Origin: Oscillospiraceae bacterium
GTDB taxonomy: Bacteria; Bacillota; Clostridia; Oscillospirales; Oscillospiraceae
Assembly (NCBI GenBank): GCA_015068495.1
Contig: SVKL01000002.1
Span: 1-64,000 of the forward strand
Direction: 5' to 3'
DNA: 64,000 nucleotides
Part shown: one piece after another, positions 33,785 through 40,924 of the stretch
Layout: every line of letters starts with the position of its first letter
How positions within the stretch are numbered: the stretch's first letter is position 1
Made by a program: the position numbers and the translations under genes
Notes under the pieces: model-generated
What the model was told of the DNA's origin: nothing
Databases searched by the model: none
What the model saw: only the letters and a program-made list of their open reading frames with translations

Positions 33785-35818
33785 GTGACGAAAAAAATTG
33801 TCAGTTTTGTGATTGCAATAACGATGTTGCTTGGCGTGGTGTGGACGGGCGCAGTGCCTGTTTTTGCTGAATCCACGTTTACTGCCAGTGATGATTGTAT
33901 ACGGATCTTAAAGGCCGAAGAAGGTTTCAGCGCAACGCCCTATTGGGATTTTACCCAGTATACCGTGGGCTACGGTACGCGCTGTCCTGCAGATATGGTT
34001 GAATATTACACCCAAAACGGCATTACAGAGGAGGAAGCGGAGCTGCTGCTGCGCAACCACCTTGCCGGTGTGGAACGGGATATTAACGTAAAGGTCATTG
34101 ATAAGTACGGTCTGACGATGACCCAAAATCAGTTCGATGCCCTTGTGCTGTTCTCCTACAACTGCGGAACTGCTTGGGCATACGAGACAGGCGGCACCTT
34201 CCATAACGCCATCGCCAAAGGCGCTACCGGCAACGATTTGATTCGTGCCTTTGCACTGTGGTGCAGCGCCGGCAACCAAATCCGGTCTTACTTACTGCGC
34301 CGCAGACTCAGCGAAGCAAACATTTACTTAAACAATGTTTATAGCCAGACGCCTCCGGATAACTATTGCTATGTGCTGTATGATGCCAACGGCGGCAGCA
34401 CCAGCCCCCGCAGCCAAGGCTATGATTCCAATTTGACCGCAGAGCCGTTCCCGGTGGCTACTATGGAGGGCTACACCTTCCAAGGCTGGTTTACGGAAAA
34501 GACAGGCGGCACAAAGGTGACGGTTTTGGATGCCTCCACCAAGAGCGCTACGCTGTATGCCCAATGGGCAGACGGGGAGGGCAATACACCCCCTGAAACC
34601 GGCGCAACACCGGAAAACCCCGTAACCGTTACAGTGACCGGCACAGATGTAAATCTTCGCCAAGGCCCCGGTACCAATCACACCCGCGTGGGTGTGGCAA
34701 CCAAGGGTCAGCAGCTGGTGATTACAGAAACTGCCTCCGGCACAGGCTACACTTGGGGCAAGTTTGACGGTGGCTGGATTGCATTGCAGTACACGGATTA
34801 TGAGGCTGTGGTAAATGGCCAAAAGCCTGCAGATAAGCCGGAAGAAACCGTTCCGGAAACAACCGTTCCCGAGACAGAGCCTGCAGCTCCGGAAACTGAG
34901 CCCACCCAACCTGCGCCTCCTGCCACCGAGCCGGAGAAGCCCAAGGTTACCGGCACCATTAACGTGCAGGAGTGGCTTCGCATCCGCAGCGGCCCCGGCA
35001 CATCCTACTCTGTGGTTGGCTATTTGAAGCCCCAGCAGAAGGTGGAGATTTTGGAGCAATCCGTAGTCGGCTCTCAGAGATGGGGCAAGATTTCCGAAGG
35101 CTGGATCTCTATGGACTACGTAATTCTCGATAGCAACGCTTCTGCCGACAGCAATACCTCCACAGCTACCGTGTGGACAGGCAAAGTAATTGCCGACGAG
35201 CTGCTGATTCGCAGCGGTCCGGGAACAAATAATTCCATTTTGGGCTACCTGACCGAGGGAACTGCTGTTACCATCACAGAAAGAAAGACCAATGGATCGA
35301 TGGAATGGGGCAGAATTTCCAGAGGCTGGATTTCCCTTACCTATGTGCAGCTGAATTCCAACGGCAACGATACGCCCAATACCACCCCCGCTCCGGAGCA
35401 GAGCACAGATGCCGTAACCGGCTATGCCAATGTGCAGGAATGGCTGAATGTTCGCAGCGGCCCCGGCACCTCCAATAGTATTGTTGGCAAGCTGAAGCCC
35501 AAGGAAACGGTTACCATTACCGAGCGCAAGACCGTAGGCGGCACCCAGTGGGGCAAAATCTCCTCCGGTTGGGTATCTATGGATTATATCGTTTTAACTG
35601 CTTCCGGCAGCACCGGCAATACACAGTCCCAGCCTGCCACCAAGACCATCACAGCGGATTGCCTTCGTATCCGCAGCGGCGCAGGCACCTCCAACACCAT
35701 TGTAGGCTACCTGTATTACGGTACAAAGGTACAGATTTTGGAAACCACCACCATCTCCAACGGAGAGCAGTGGGGCAGAATCAGTAATGGCTGGATTTCT
35801 ATGGACTATGCAAAATAA
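33785..35818 (+). CDS. Secreted GH24-type lysozyme with five SH3b domains
   Basis: A 677-residue protein starting at a GTG (33785) after AAAGGAG. Signal peptide residues 1-29 (ending VFA). Residues 31-185 form a T4-type lysozyme: the catalytic Glu in KAEEGFSATPY, Asp in YWDF and Thr in QYTVGYGT are spaced nearly as in phage enzymes, and LTMTQNQFDALVLFSYNCG is the second family motif. Residues 195-258 match the Listeria-Bacteroides repeat (YDANGG, GYTFQGWF, ATLYAQW). Five bacterial SH3 domains follow, each with a RSGPGT-like core, separated by Thr/Pro/Glu linkers. SH3b domains usually bind peptidoglycan, so it is probably a cell-wall hydrolase of the host. No holin or phage gene is adjacent, so a prophage origin of this copy is not supported. 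Confidence 0.9.
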   Translation: MTKKIVSFVIAITMLLGVVWTGAVPVFAESTFTASDDCIRILKAEEGFSATPYWDFTQYTVGYGTRCPADMVEYYTQNGITEEEAELLLRNHLAGVERDINVKVIDKYGLTMTQNQFDALVLFSYNCGTAWAYETGGTFHNAIAKGATGNDLIRAFALWCSAGNQIRSYLLRRRLSEANIYLNNVYSQTPPDNYCYVLYDANGGSTSPRSQGYDSNLTAEPFPVATMEGYTFQGWFTEKTGGTKVTVLDASTKSATLYAQWADGEGNTPPETGATPENPVTVTVTGTDVNLRQGPGTNHTRVGVATKGQQLVITETASGTGYTWGKFDGGWIALQYTDYEAVVNGQKPADKPEETVPETTVPETEPAAPETEPTQPAPPATEPEKPKVTGTINVQEWLRIRSGPGTSYSVVGYLKPQQKVEILEQSVVGSQRWGKISEGWISMDYVILDSNASADSNTSTATVWTGKVIADELLIRSGPGTNNSILGYLTEGTAVTITERKTNGSMEWGRISRGWISLTYVQLNSNGNDTPNTTPAPEQSTDAVTGYANVQEWLNVRSGPGTSNSIVGKLKPKETVTITERKTVGGTQWGKISSGWVSMDYIVLTASGSTGNTQSQPATKTITADCLRIRSGAGTSNTIVGYLYYGTKVQILETTTISNGEQWGRISNGWISMDYAK

Positions 35819-35820
35819 GC

Positions 35821-35855
35821 AAAACGCGTGTGTCACACTGACACACGCGTTTTTG
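35821..35855 (+). terminator. Terminator of the lysozyme gene
   Basis: AAAACGCGTGTGTCA/TGACACACGCGTTTT with loop cac and T5. Confidence 0.93.
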
Positions 35856-35869
35856 TTGCAACAAGAAAA

Positions 35870-35898
35870 TAAAAACGGCATTGCAAAAGCAATGCCGC
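35870..35898 (-). terminator. Terminator of rpmB
   Basis: On the minus strand CGGCATTGC/GCAATGCCG with a four-base loop, followed by T5ATTTT. Confidence 0.88.
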
Positions 35899-35916
35899 TA
35901 TTTGATGCAGGGGGAA

Positions 35917-36105
35917 TTAGATAGCCCGTTCAACCTTGTTGGAACGGAGGCATCTGGTACAAGCGTACACATGGCACGGAGTACCGTTGACAATGGCCTT
36001 GACCCGCTTTACATTGGGCTTCCAGGTTCTATTGGAACGTCTGTGGGAGTGGGAGACCTTAATACCAAAGGTAACGCCCTTGCCACAATAATCACACTTC
36101 GCCAT
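35917..36105 (-). CDS. rpmB: 50S ribosomal protein L28
   Basis: A 62-residue large-subunit protein. MAKCDYCGKG at the ATG 36105, with AGGAGG upstream, is the normal L28 start; SHSHRRSNRTWKPN is the conserved core. The Cys pairs CDYCG and CTRC mark the zinc-binding form. Single gene with its own promoter and terminator. Confidence 0.97.
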   Translation of the reverse strand: MAKCDYCGKGVTFGIKVSHSHRRSNRTWKPNVKRVKAIVNGTPCHVYACTRCLRSNKVERAI

Positions 36106-36167
36106 TCTACTGCACCTCCTATCTGCATAATGAATCAATTTATTGGCGCCCAAACAGGCGCTAAGAT

Positions 36168-36196
36168 ATGATAACAGAGTTTTTCTCAAAAAGCAA
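36168..36196 (-). promoter_or_regulatory. Promoter of rpmB
   Basis: Minus strand TTGCTT (36196-36191), 17 bp, TATCAT (36173-36168). Confidence 0.6.
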
Positions 36197-36234
36197 GTCT
36201 TTTTTTGCATTTTTTTTCGTTTTTCAAAATATTG

Positions 36235-36263
36235 TTGCTATTTGGTGGTATGACAGTTATAAT
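36235..36263 (+). promoter_or_regulatory. Promoter of hprK
   Basis: TTGCTA (36235-36240), 17 bp, TATAAT (36258-36263). Confidence 0.7.
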
Positions 36264-36300
36264 AATTCCCAGAAGAAACAAAAAAGGCAGGTGCTGTGGT

Positions 36301-37239
36301 ATGTTTCATGTGTATAGTGTGCCCCTTACCACATTGGTAGAGGAATTTGAACTGGAAGTTGCTTATAAAGCCAGTGATTACGAATCCATTCAGCTGACAG
36401 TTGCGGACGTGGCAAGACCCGGTTTGCAGCTGGCGGGCTATTTTGACCATTTTGAGCCTATGCGTTTTCAGGTTATGGGCAATGTGGAAATCAGCTACCT
36501 GCAAAAGCTTTCGGAAGTGGAGCGAATGATGACCTTGGATCGCTACTACGCCTATAAGCTGCCGGCGCTGCTGGTGACCCGCTACAATCCGCTGGAGCCG
36601 GTTTGTTTGGAACTGGCAAAGAAACACGATGTTACGATTTTGCGCTGCCACGAGGCTACCAGCACCATTGTGTCTGCTATTATCGCTTACCTGTCTGCGG
36701 CGCTTGCTCCCAGAATTACACGCCACGGCGTTTTGATGGAGGTCTACGGCGAAGGTATCCTGCTGCTGGGTGAGAGCGGTATGGGTAAGAGTGAGGCGGC
36801 TGTGGAGCTGCTTAAGCGCGGACACCGTATGATTGCCGACGATGCGGTGGAAATCCGCAAGGTTTCCGGCACAAAGCTGATCGGCACAGCCCCCAATTTG
36901 ATTCGGAACTACGTGGAGTTGCGGGGAATCGGCATTGTGAACGTGGCAAAGCTGTTTGGTATGGGCGCCGTCAAATCGGAAAACGAAATCGATTTGGTGG
37001 TAAACATCGTTCCGTGGAAGGAGCATGAGGCCTATGACCGCCTTGGCTTGGAAGAGCAGCATATGGAAATTTTGGGCGTTCAGGTGCCGATGAATACAAT
37101 CCCCATTACCCCCGGCCGTAATTTGGCGGTGATTTTGGAGGTTGCTGCTATGAATAACCGTCAGCGAAAAATCGGCTACAATCCCGCCAAGGAATTTACC
37201 GAGCAGCTTGACAGCCACTTTAAGCAGAATAACCTTTGA
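36301..37239 (+). CDS. hprK: HPr kinase/phosphorylase
   Basis: A 312-residue bifunctional enzyme that phosphorylates HPr on Ser46 and removes the phosphate, setting carbon catabolite control in Firmicutes. The ATG at 36301 begins MFHVYSVPL, a usual HprK start. Walker A is GESGMGKSEAA (about 157-167); the catalytic RMIADDAVEI and the C-terminal signature GIVNVAKLFGMGAVK are present. rluD-like synthase follows after 14 bases and is probably co-transcribed. The window holds no PTS gene. Confidence 0.96.
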   Translation: MFHVYSVPLTTLVEEFELEVAYKASDYESIQLTVADVARPGLQLAGYFDHFEPMRFQVMGNVEISYLQKLSEVERMMTLDRYYAYKLPALLVTRYNPLEPVCLELAKKHDVTILRCHEATSTIVSAIIAYLSAALAPRITRHGVLMEVYGEGILLLGESGMGKSEAAVELLKRGHRMIADDAVEIRKVSGTKLIGTAPNLIRNYVELRGIGIVNVAKLFGMGAVKSENEIDLVVNIVPWKEHEAYDRLGLEEQHMEILGVQVPMNTIPITPGRNLAVILEVAAMNNRQRKIGYNPAKEFTEQLDSHFKQNNL

Positions 37240-37253
37240 TAATTGGAGAGACA

Positions 37254-38222
37254 ATGAAAGAATTTACCATTGGTACCAATGACAGCGGCCAGCGACTGGA
37301 CCGTTTTTTAAGCAAGGCAGTGCCTTTGCTGCCGGCATCATTGGCGCAAAAATATATCCGCATTAAGCGGATCAAGTGCAACGGCGCACGGGCAGAGCGG
37401 GATACCCGTCTGCAATCCGGTGATGTGCTGCAGCTGTATATCAATGACGAGTTTTTTGAAAAGCCCCGGGAGGACAATGCCTACCTGACAGTGGCAACGC
37501 CGAAAATCACCATTGTCTACGAGGACGAGAACATCCTTTTGGCAGATAAGCGCCCCGGTTTGGCTGTGCATCCCCACGACGGCGCAGAATACGGCAGAAC
37601 CCTCATTGACCATATCCAAGCCTACCTCTACCAAAAACGGGAGTGGAGTCCAAGAGGGGAGAACGCCTTTGCGCCTGCCTTGTGCAACCGGATTGACCGG
37701 AATACCGGCGGTATCGTCATTGCGGCAAAGAACGCGGAAACCCTGCGGATTATGAATCAAAAGATAAAGGACAGGGAGCTGGACAAGCGGTATCTGGCCA
37801 TTGTGGAGGGTGTTCCGAAGCCGGAAAAAGGCAGCCTAAAGGGGTATCTGTTTAAGGATGCCAAGAAGAATCGGGTGTTTGTCACAGACACGCCTCAAGC
37901 AGGCGCGAAAACCTGCCAAACCAACTACCGTGTGCTGGCAAGCTCTAAGGGGCTGTCCTTGGTGGAGTGTGAGCTGATTACAGGCCGTACCCATCAAATT
38001 CGCGCGCAATTTGCCCACGCCGGTCACCCGCTGCTGGGGGACGGCAAATATGGCAAGCTGGATAAGCGGTTTAACAGAACCTATCAGGCGCTGTATTCCT
38101 ACAAGCTGACCTTTCAGTTTACCACCGACGCCGGCTGCCTTGCGTATCTGAACGGGAAAAGCTTTCAGGTGGAAAATGTGGATTTTGTGCAGGAGTATTT
38201 TCCGGAAGTAAAGGTGAAATAA
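37254..38222 (+). CDS. RluA/RluD-family rRNA pseudouridine synthase
   Basis: A 322-residue enzyme with an N-terminal S4 RNA-binding domain (GQRLDRFLSKAVP) and the RluA catalytic domain: the active Asp lies in NRIDRNTGGIV, preceded by DKRPGLAVHPHDG, and GRTHQIRAQFAHAGHPLLGD is the other family motif. It isomerises uridines in 23S rRNA; RluC and RluD cannot be told apart by eye. ATG at 37254 with GGAGAG upstream. Coupled to hprK. Confidence 0.92.
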   Translation: MKEFTIGTNDSGQRLDRFLSKAVPLLPASLAQKYIRIKRIKCNGARAERDTRLQSGDVLQLYINDEFFEKPREDNAYLTVATPKITIVYEDENILLADKRPGLAVHPHDGAEYGRTLIDHIQAYLYQKREWSPRGENAFAPALCNRIDRNTGGIVIAAKNAETLRIMNQKIKDRELDKRYLAIVEGVPKPEKGSLKGYLFKDAKKNRVFVTDTPQAGAKTCQTNYRVLASSKGLSLVECELITGRTHQIRAQFAHAGHPLLGDGKYGKLDKRFNRTYQALYSYKLTFQFTTDAGCLAYLNGKSFQVENVDFVQEYFPEVKVK

Positions 38223-38234
38223 TCGCAGTATTTT

Positions 38235-38278
38235 AACAAGCAAAAAGGACGTGCAGAAGCACGTCCTTTTTGCTTGTT
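38235..38278. terminator. Very strong bidirectional terminator
   Basis: A 20-bp perfect stem (AACAAGCAAAAAGGACGTGC and its complement) with loop agaa; T5 inside the stem on each strand. It separates the pseudouridine synthase gene from the convergent Cys-cluster gene. Confidence 0.93.
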
Positions 38279-38281
38279 TAT

Positions 38282-38494
38282 TTAGCCCTCGAAGTCTGCC
38301 TCGCTTGCCTGAACAGCATCGCAGCAGCAATCATCATCGCAGCAGCAATCCTCGTCACAGCAGCAATCTTCCCAGCAGATGGTGCTCAACAATCTTCTTG
38401 CCCAAGCAACAATTCTGTCGCCATAGGTGGCAATTACATACACAGCGCCGGCAATGGCTACCAATGCGGCAGCAATCTTCAAAAATGTTTTCAT
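38282..38494 (-). CDS. Small membrane protein with three Cys-Cys-Cys-Asp clusters
   Basis: A 70-residue protein, ATG at 38494 after GGAGG. Residues 1-25 form one hydrophobic segment (FLKIAAALVAIAGAVYVIA), then an amphipathic basic stretch (GDRIVAWARRLL), then WEDCCCDEDCCCDDDCCCD, in which three CCCD units are spaced by acidic pairs, and an acidic end. The DNA behind the clusters is an 18-bp repeat (agcagcaatc on this strand). Nine closely packed Cys with Asp/Glu suggest metal binding or a redox role at the membrane face; I do not recognise a characterised family. It is a single gene with its own ribosome site and a strong terminator. Confidence 0.8.
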   Translation of the reverse strand: MKTFLKIAAALVAIAGAVYVIATYGDRIVAWARRLLSTICWEDCCCDEDCCCDDDCCCDAVQASEADFEG

Positions 38495-38565
38495 AATGAT
38501 ATCCTCCGTTCAAGAATATTTCTATGTTTATTATAACCAATCAGCGGCGAAAAAGCAATATAAAT

Positions 38566-39357
38566 TTACAAATACCCGTACATTCCCCGGACGCTGACCT
38601 CTCCGCTTGTGACAAGCTTTTCGCTTCCGTCAGAGAAACGCACCAGCAGGCCGCCGTCGGCATCCAAATCTAGCGCTGTGCCGTAGGTGATATGCTCGCC
38701 GGAGATGACCTTGATTTCCTTGCCCAAGGTGATGCAGTGGCGGCGATATTCGTCCATAATTGTGCTTTTGTGGGAGAATAACTGCTGCGCCATTTCGTAC
38801 AGTGACTCCACCAGCTTGGCGGTGAGAACTTCAGCGGTGCAGCAGGTATCGGATATTTCCGCCAGTGAGGTGACAGTTTCCTGCAGCTCCGGAGGGAAAT
38901 CCGTTGGCTTTTGGCAGTTGATGCCAATGCCGATAATGGCGCAATCCGCAACACCGCTGCCGCTTAGCATCAGCTCTGTGAGGATGCCGCCCAGCTTTTT
39001 GCCGCGGAATACCAAATCGTTGGTCCACTTGATGTCGGGGCATACACCGCAAGCTTTTTCCACCGCCTTACAGCCGGCAACCGCCGCAGCGCAGGTCAGG
39101 TGCATCAGGTTTTCCGGCGGACAGGCAGGCCGCAGAATCACAGATAGATATACGCCGCCGGCAGGGGAGAGAAAGCTGCGTCCCATTCGCCCGCGGCCAC
39201 CGGTCTGACGTTCCGCAACCACCACTGTCCCGTGGGGAGCGCCTTCCTGCGCCAGCTTTTTTGCGTAGGTGTTGGTGGAATCCAGCCTGTCATACCACAA
39301 CAGAGTGTCCCGCCAAGGACACTCTGTTGTAATTTGGGAAACAATTTCGTTTTTCAT
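38566..39357 (-). CDS. birA: Biotin--[acetyl-CoA-carboxylase] ligase
   Basis: A 263-residue enzyme that attaches biotin to carrier proteins. Motifs: GRGRMGRSFLSPAGG (the biotinyl-AMP loop), KWTNDLVFRGKKLGGILTE (catalytic Lys region) and a C-terminal SH3-like domain (GEHITYGTALDLDADGGLLV). The N-terminal DNA-binding helix-turn-helix of bifunctional BirA is missing, so it should not be a repressor. The gene starts three bases after the stop of the next upstream gene and has no clear ribosome site, so translation is likely coupled. Confidence 0.95.
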   Translation of the reverse strand: MKNEIVSQITTECPWRDTLLWYDRLDSTNTYAKKLAQEGAPHGTVVVAERQTGGRGRMGRSFLSPAGGVYLSVILRPACPPENLMHLTCAAAVAGCKAVEKACGVCPDIKWTNDLVFRGKKLGGILTELMLSGSGVADCAIIGIGINCQKPTDFPPELQETVTSLAEISDTCCTAEVLTAKLVESLYEMAQQLFSHKSTIMDEYRRHCITLGKEIKVISGEHITYGTALDLDADGGLLVRFSDGSEKLVTSGEVSVRGMYGYL

Positions 39358-39360
39358 AAT

Positions 39361-40773
39361 TTAGTCGATATCCTGCACGATTTCCTCGGGGGGAAGATCC
39401 AATACCTCGGGATGGTGGAGAATCCGCTTGAAGTGCTTGAAGAATGCGGCGTAGTAGAAGCCGTCGGCAATTCGCTCGTCCATAGTTACCTTGAAGTCAA
39501 TGTACTTTTTCTGCACCACAGAGCCGTCCTCCTGCACCTCCAAGCTGCGGCGTTTGCAGCCAAAGGAGCAGAAAACAGGCAGATTGCCGAAATCGTACAG
39601 ATGGTGGTAAATGGGCGGGATTCCCAAGCTGCCCATGGAGGTGAAGAACACACTGCCGTGGAAAGGGCTTAATTCCAGCAGGAATTTCGGCAGCAGTCCG
39701 AAATAATCCAAGGTTTTCAGCAGCCAAACGGTAAATTTCAGGAACAGACCGGGAATCAGCATAAAGGCGTGAGCCAAATTGTCAAAGCTGGAATCCAAAG
39801 GCGTATTCTTGACGTCTTCAATTTCTTTGTTCAGTTTGTTGTAAACATCCTCAGCGGTATCCGTGGGGGAAAGATGCACCTTGATAACCGTCTCGGGAGA
39901 GGTGGAGGTCATTTCCTTTTTCACTGTCAGACAGAACTGAATGTCATTGCCGTGGGAATAGATTTTCTGACCGGAAATGAAGCGGTTCAGTGCAGGATAC
40001 TTGCAAATACCCCGGCAATAGCAGGCGAGCAGCACGTGCATAAGTCCAAAGGAGGTCATACCCTCCCGGCGCTTTTGCCGGATGTAGCGTTCAATATTGG
40101 TGATTTCAATGGCCTCGTTAAACATATTGGAGGCGGTGCATTTGCTCACCATAATGTAGGGAGAAACCTGATTCATCGGAGGCTCTGTGCGAATCCGTCG
40201 GCCGTCAGTGCGGTCGCCCCAGGTGGGATGGTATTCGTTGGTGGGGTGGATGCGAATGGCAAACACCACCAAAATCAGGCCCAAGGTGCTCAAAGCATCC
40301 GGCAGCAGGAACTGCAGTGCCTGCCAGTCGGAGGCGATGACCATATCCCGGTTTAAGTACAAAAGGGCACCCAACGGGAATGCGGCGGTGAGCAGGAGCA
40401 GGGAGGTGGCGGCTACCTTGCCGCAGGTGATTTGCGTGTAAAGCACGCAGCAAAAGAGCAGGGCAACGCCGAACAGACCCCAAATCAAGGTGTCAAATTT
40501 GCCGAAATCGTAGCTGAAAAATACAAAAGCGTAGTAGATTTGCAACATCCAGAAAGGAATTGCTGTCTTATAAAACTGTTCTTTGCCGAACAGCAGGCAG
40601 ATGAGACCGTACAGCAGGACTGCTACCATTGGCAGAATGATTTGGCTCCACACATCGGTGCCTTTCCCACCGACAAATAAAACGCGGGCCACTGCCGAGC
40701 AGACCATACAAAGGGTCACAAGCCAAGTAATAGCGTTTTTGGCGCTGACATAAAAACGTGTTTTCTTTTCCAT
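39361..40773 (-). CDS. Polytopic membrane protein with a C-terminal E2/CAT-like acyltransferase fold lacking the catalytic His
   Basis: A 470-residue protein from the ATG at 40773. Residues 1-190 contain about six membrane spans. Residues about 215-470 resemble the catalytic domain of 2-oxoacid dehydrogenase E2 or chloramphenicol acetyltransferase: FNEAIEITNIERYI near its start, SVFFTSMGSLGIPPIYHHLYDFG in the middle (shortened here to its key residues SMGSLG and HHLY), and a C-terminal DERIADGFYYAAFF. In active enzymes the last motif is DHRxxDG with a catalytic His; here Glu stands in its place. There is no lipoyl domain and no dehydrogenase gene nearby. It is coupled to birA, which biotinylates proteins. 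Possibly a binding or regulatory relative of the enzyme family; I consider the fold assignment fairly good and the function unknown. Confidence 0.7.
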   Translation of the reverse strand: MEKKTRFYVSAKNAITWLVTLCMVCSAVARVLFVGGKGTDVWSQIILPMVAVLLYGLICLLFGKEQFYKTAIPFWMLQIYYAFVFFSYDFGKFDTLIWGLFGVALLFCCVLYTQITCGKVAATSLLLLTAAFPLGALLYLNRDMVIASDWQALQFLLPDALSTLGLILVVFAIRIHPTNEYHPTWGDRTDGRRIRTEPPMNQVSPYIMVSKCTASNMFNEAIEITNIERYIRQKRREGMTSFGLMHVLLACYCRGICKYPALNRFISGQKIYSHGNDIQFCLTVKKEMTSTSPETVIKVHLSPTDTAEDVYNKLNKEIEDVKNTPLDSSFDNLAHAFMLIPGLFLKFTVWLLKTLDYFGLLPKFLLELSPFHGSVFFTSMGSLGIPPIYHHLYDFGNLPVFCSFGCKRRSLEVQEDGSVVQKKYIDFKVTMDERIADGFYYAAFFKHFKRILHHPEVLDLPPEEIVQDID

Positions 40774-40855
40774 AACGGCTATATTATAACAAAATTCTGC
40801 TCTCTTGGCAATAAAAAATTCAAAAATGCGAAACACAAATAAAATAAAGAAATCC

Positions 40856-40884
40856 TTGCAATTTTTGCAGTTTTCCAGTATAAT
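40856..40884 (+). promoter_or_regulatory. Promoter of the smc-ftsY operon
   Basis: TTGCAA (40856-40861), 17 bp, TATAAT (40879-40884). Confidence 0.75.
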
Positions 40885-40924
40885 AAATTGATTTATTATA
40901 ACGATTTGACAAGGGGATTTTGTA

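Noticed and set aside
33785..35818. Prophage or lysis cassette suggested by the lysozyme
   Set aside because: No holin, integrase or structural gene is near; SH3 domains and signal peptide fit a host wall enzyme.
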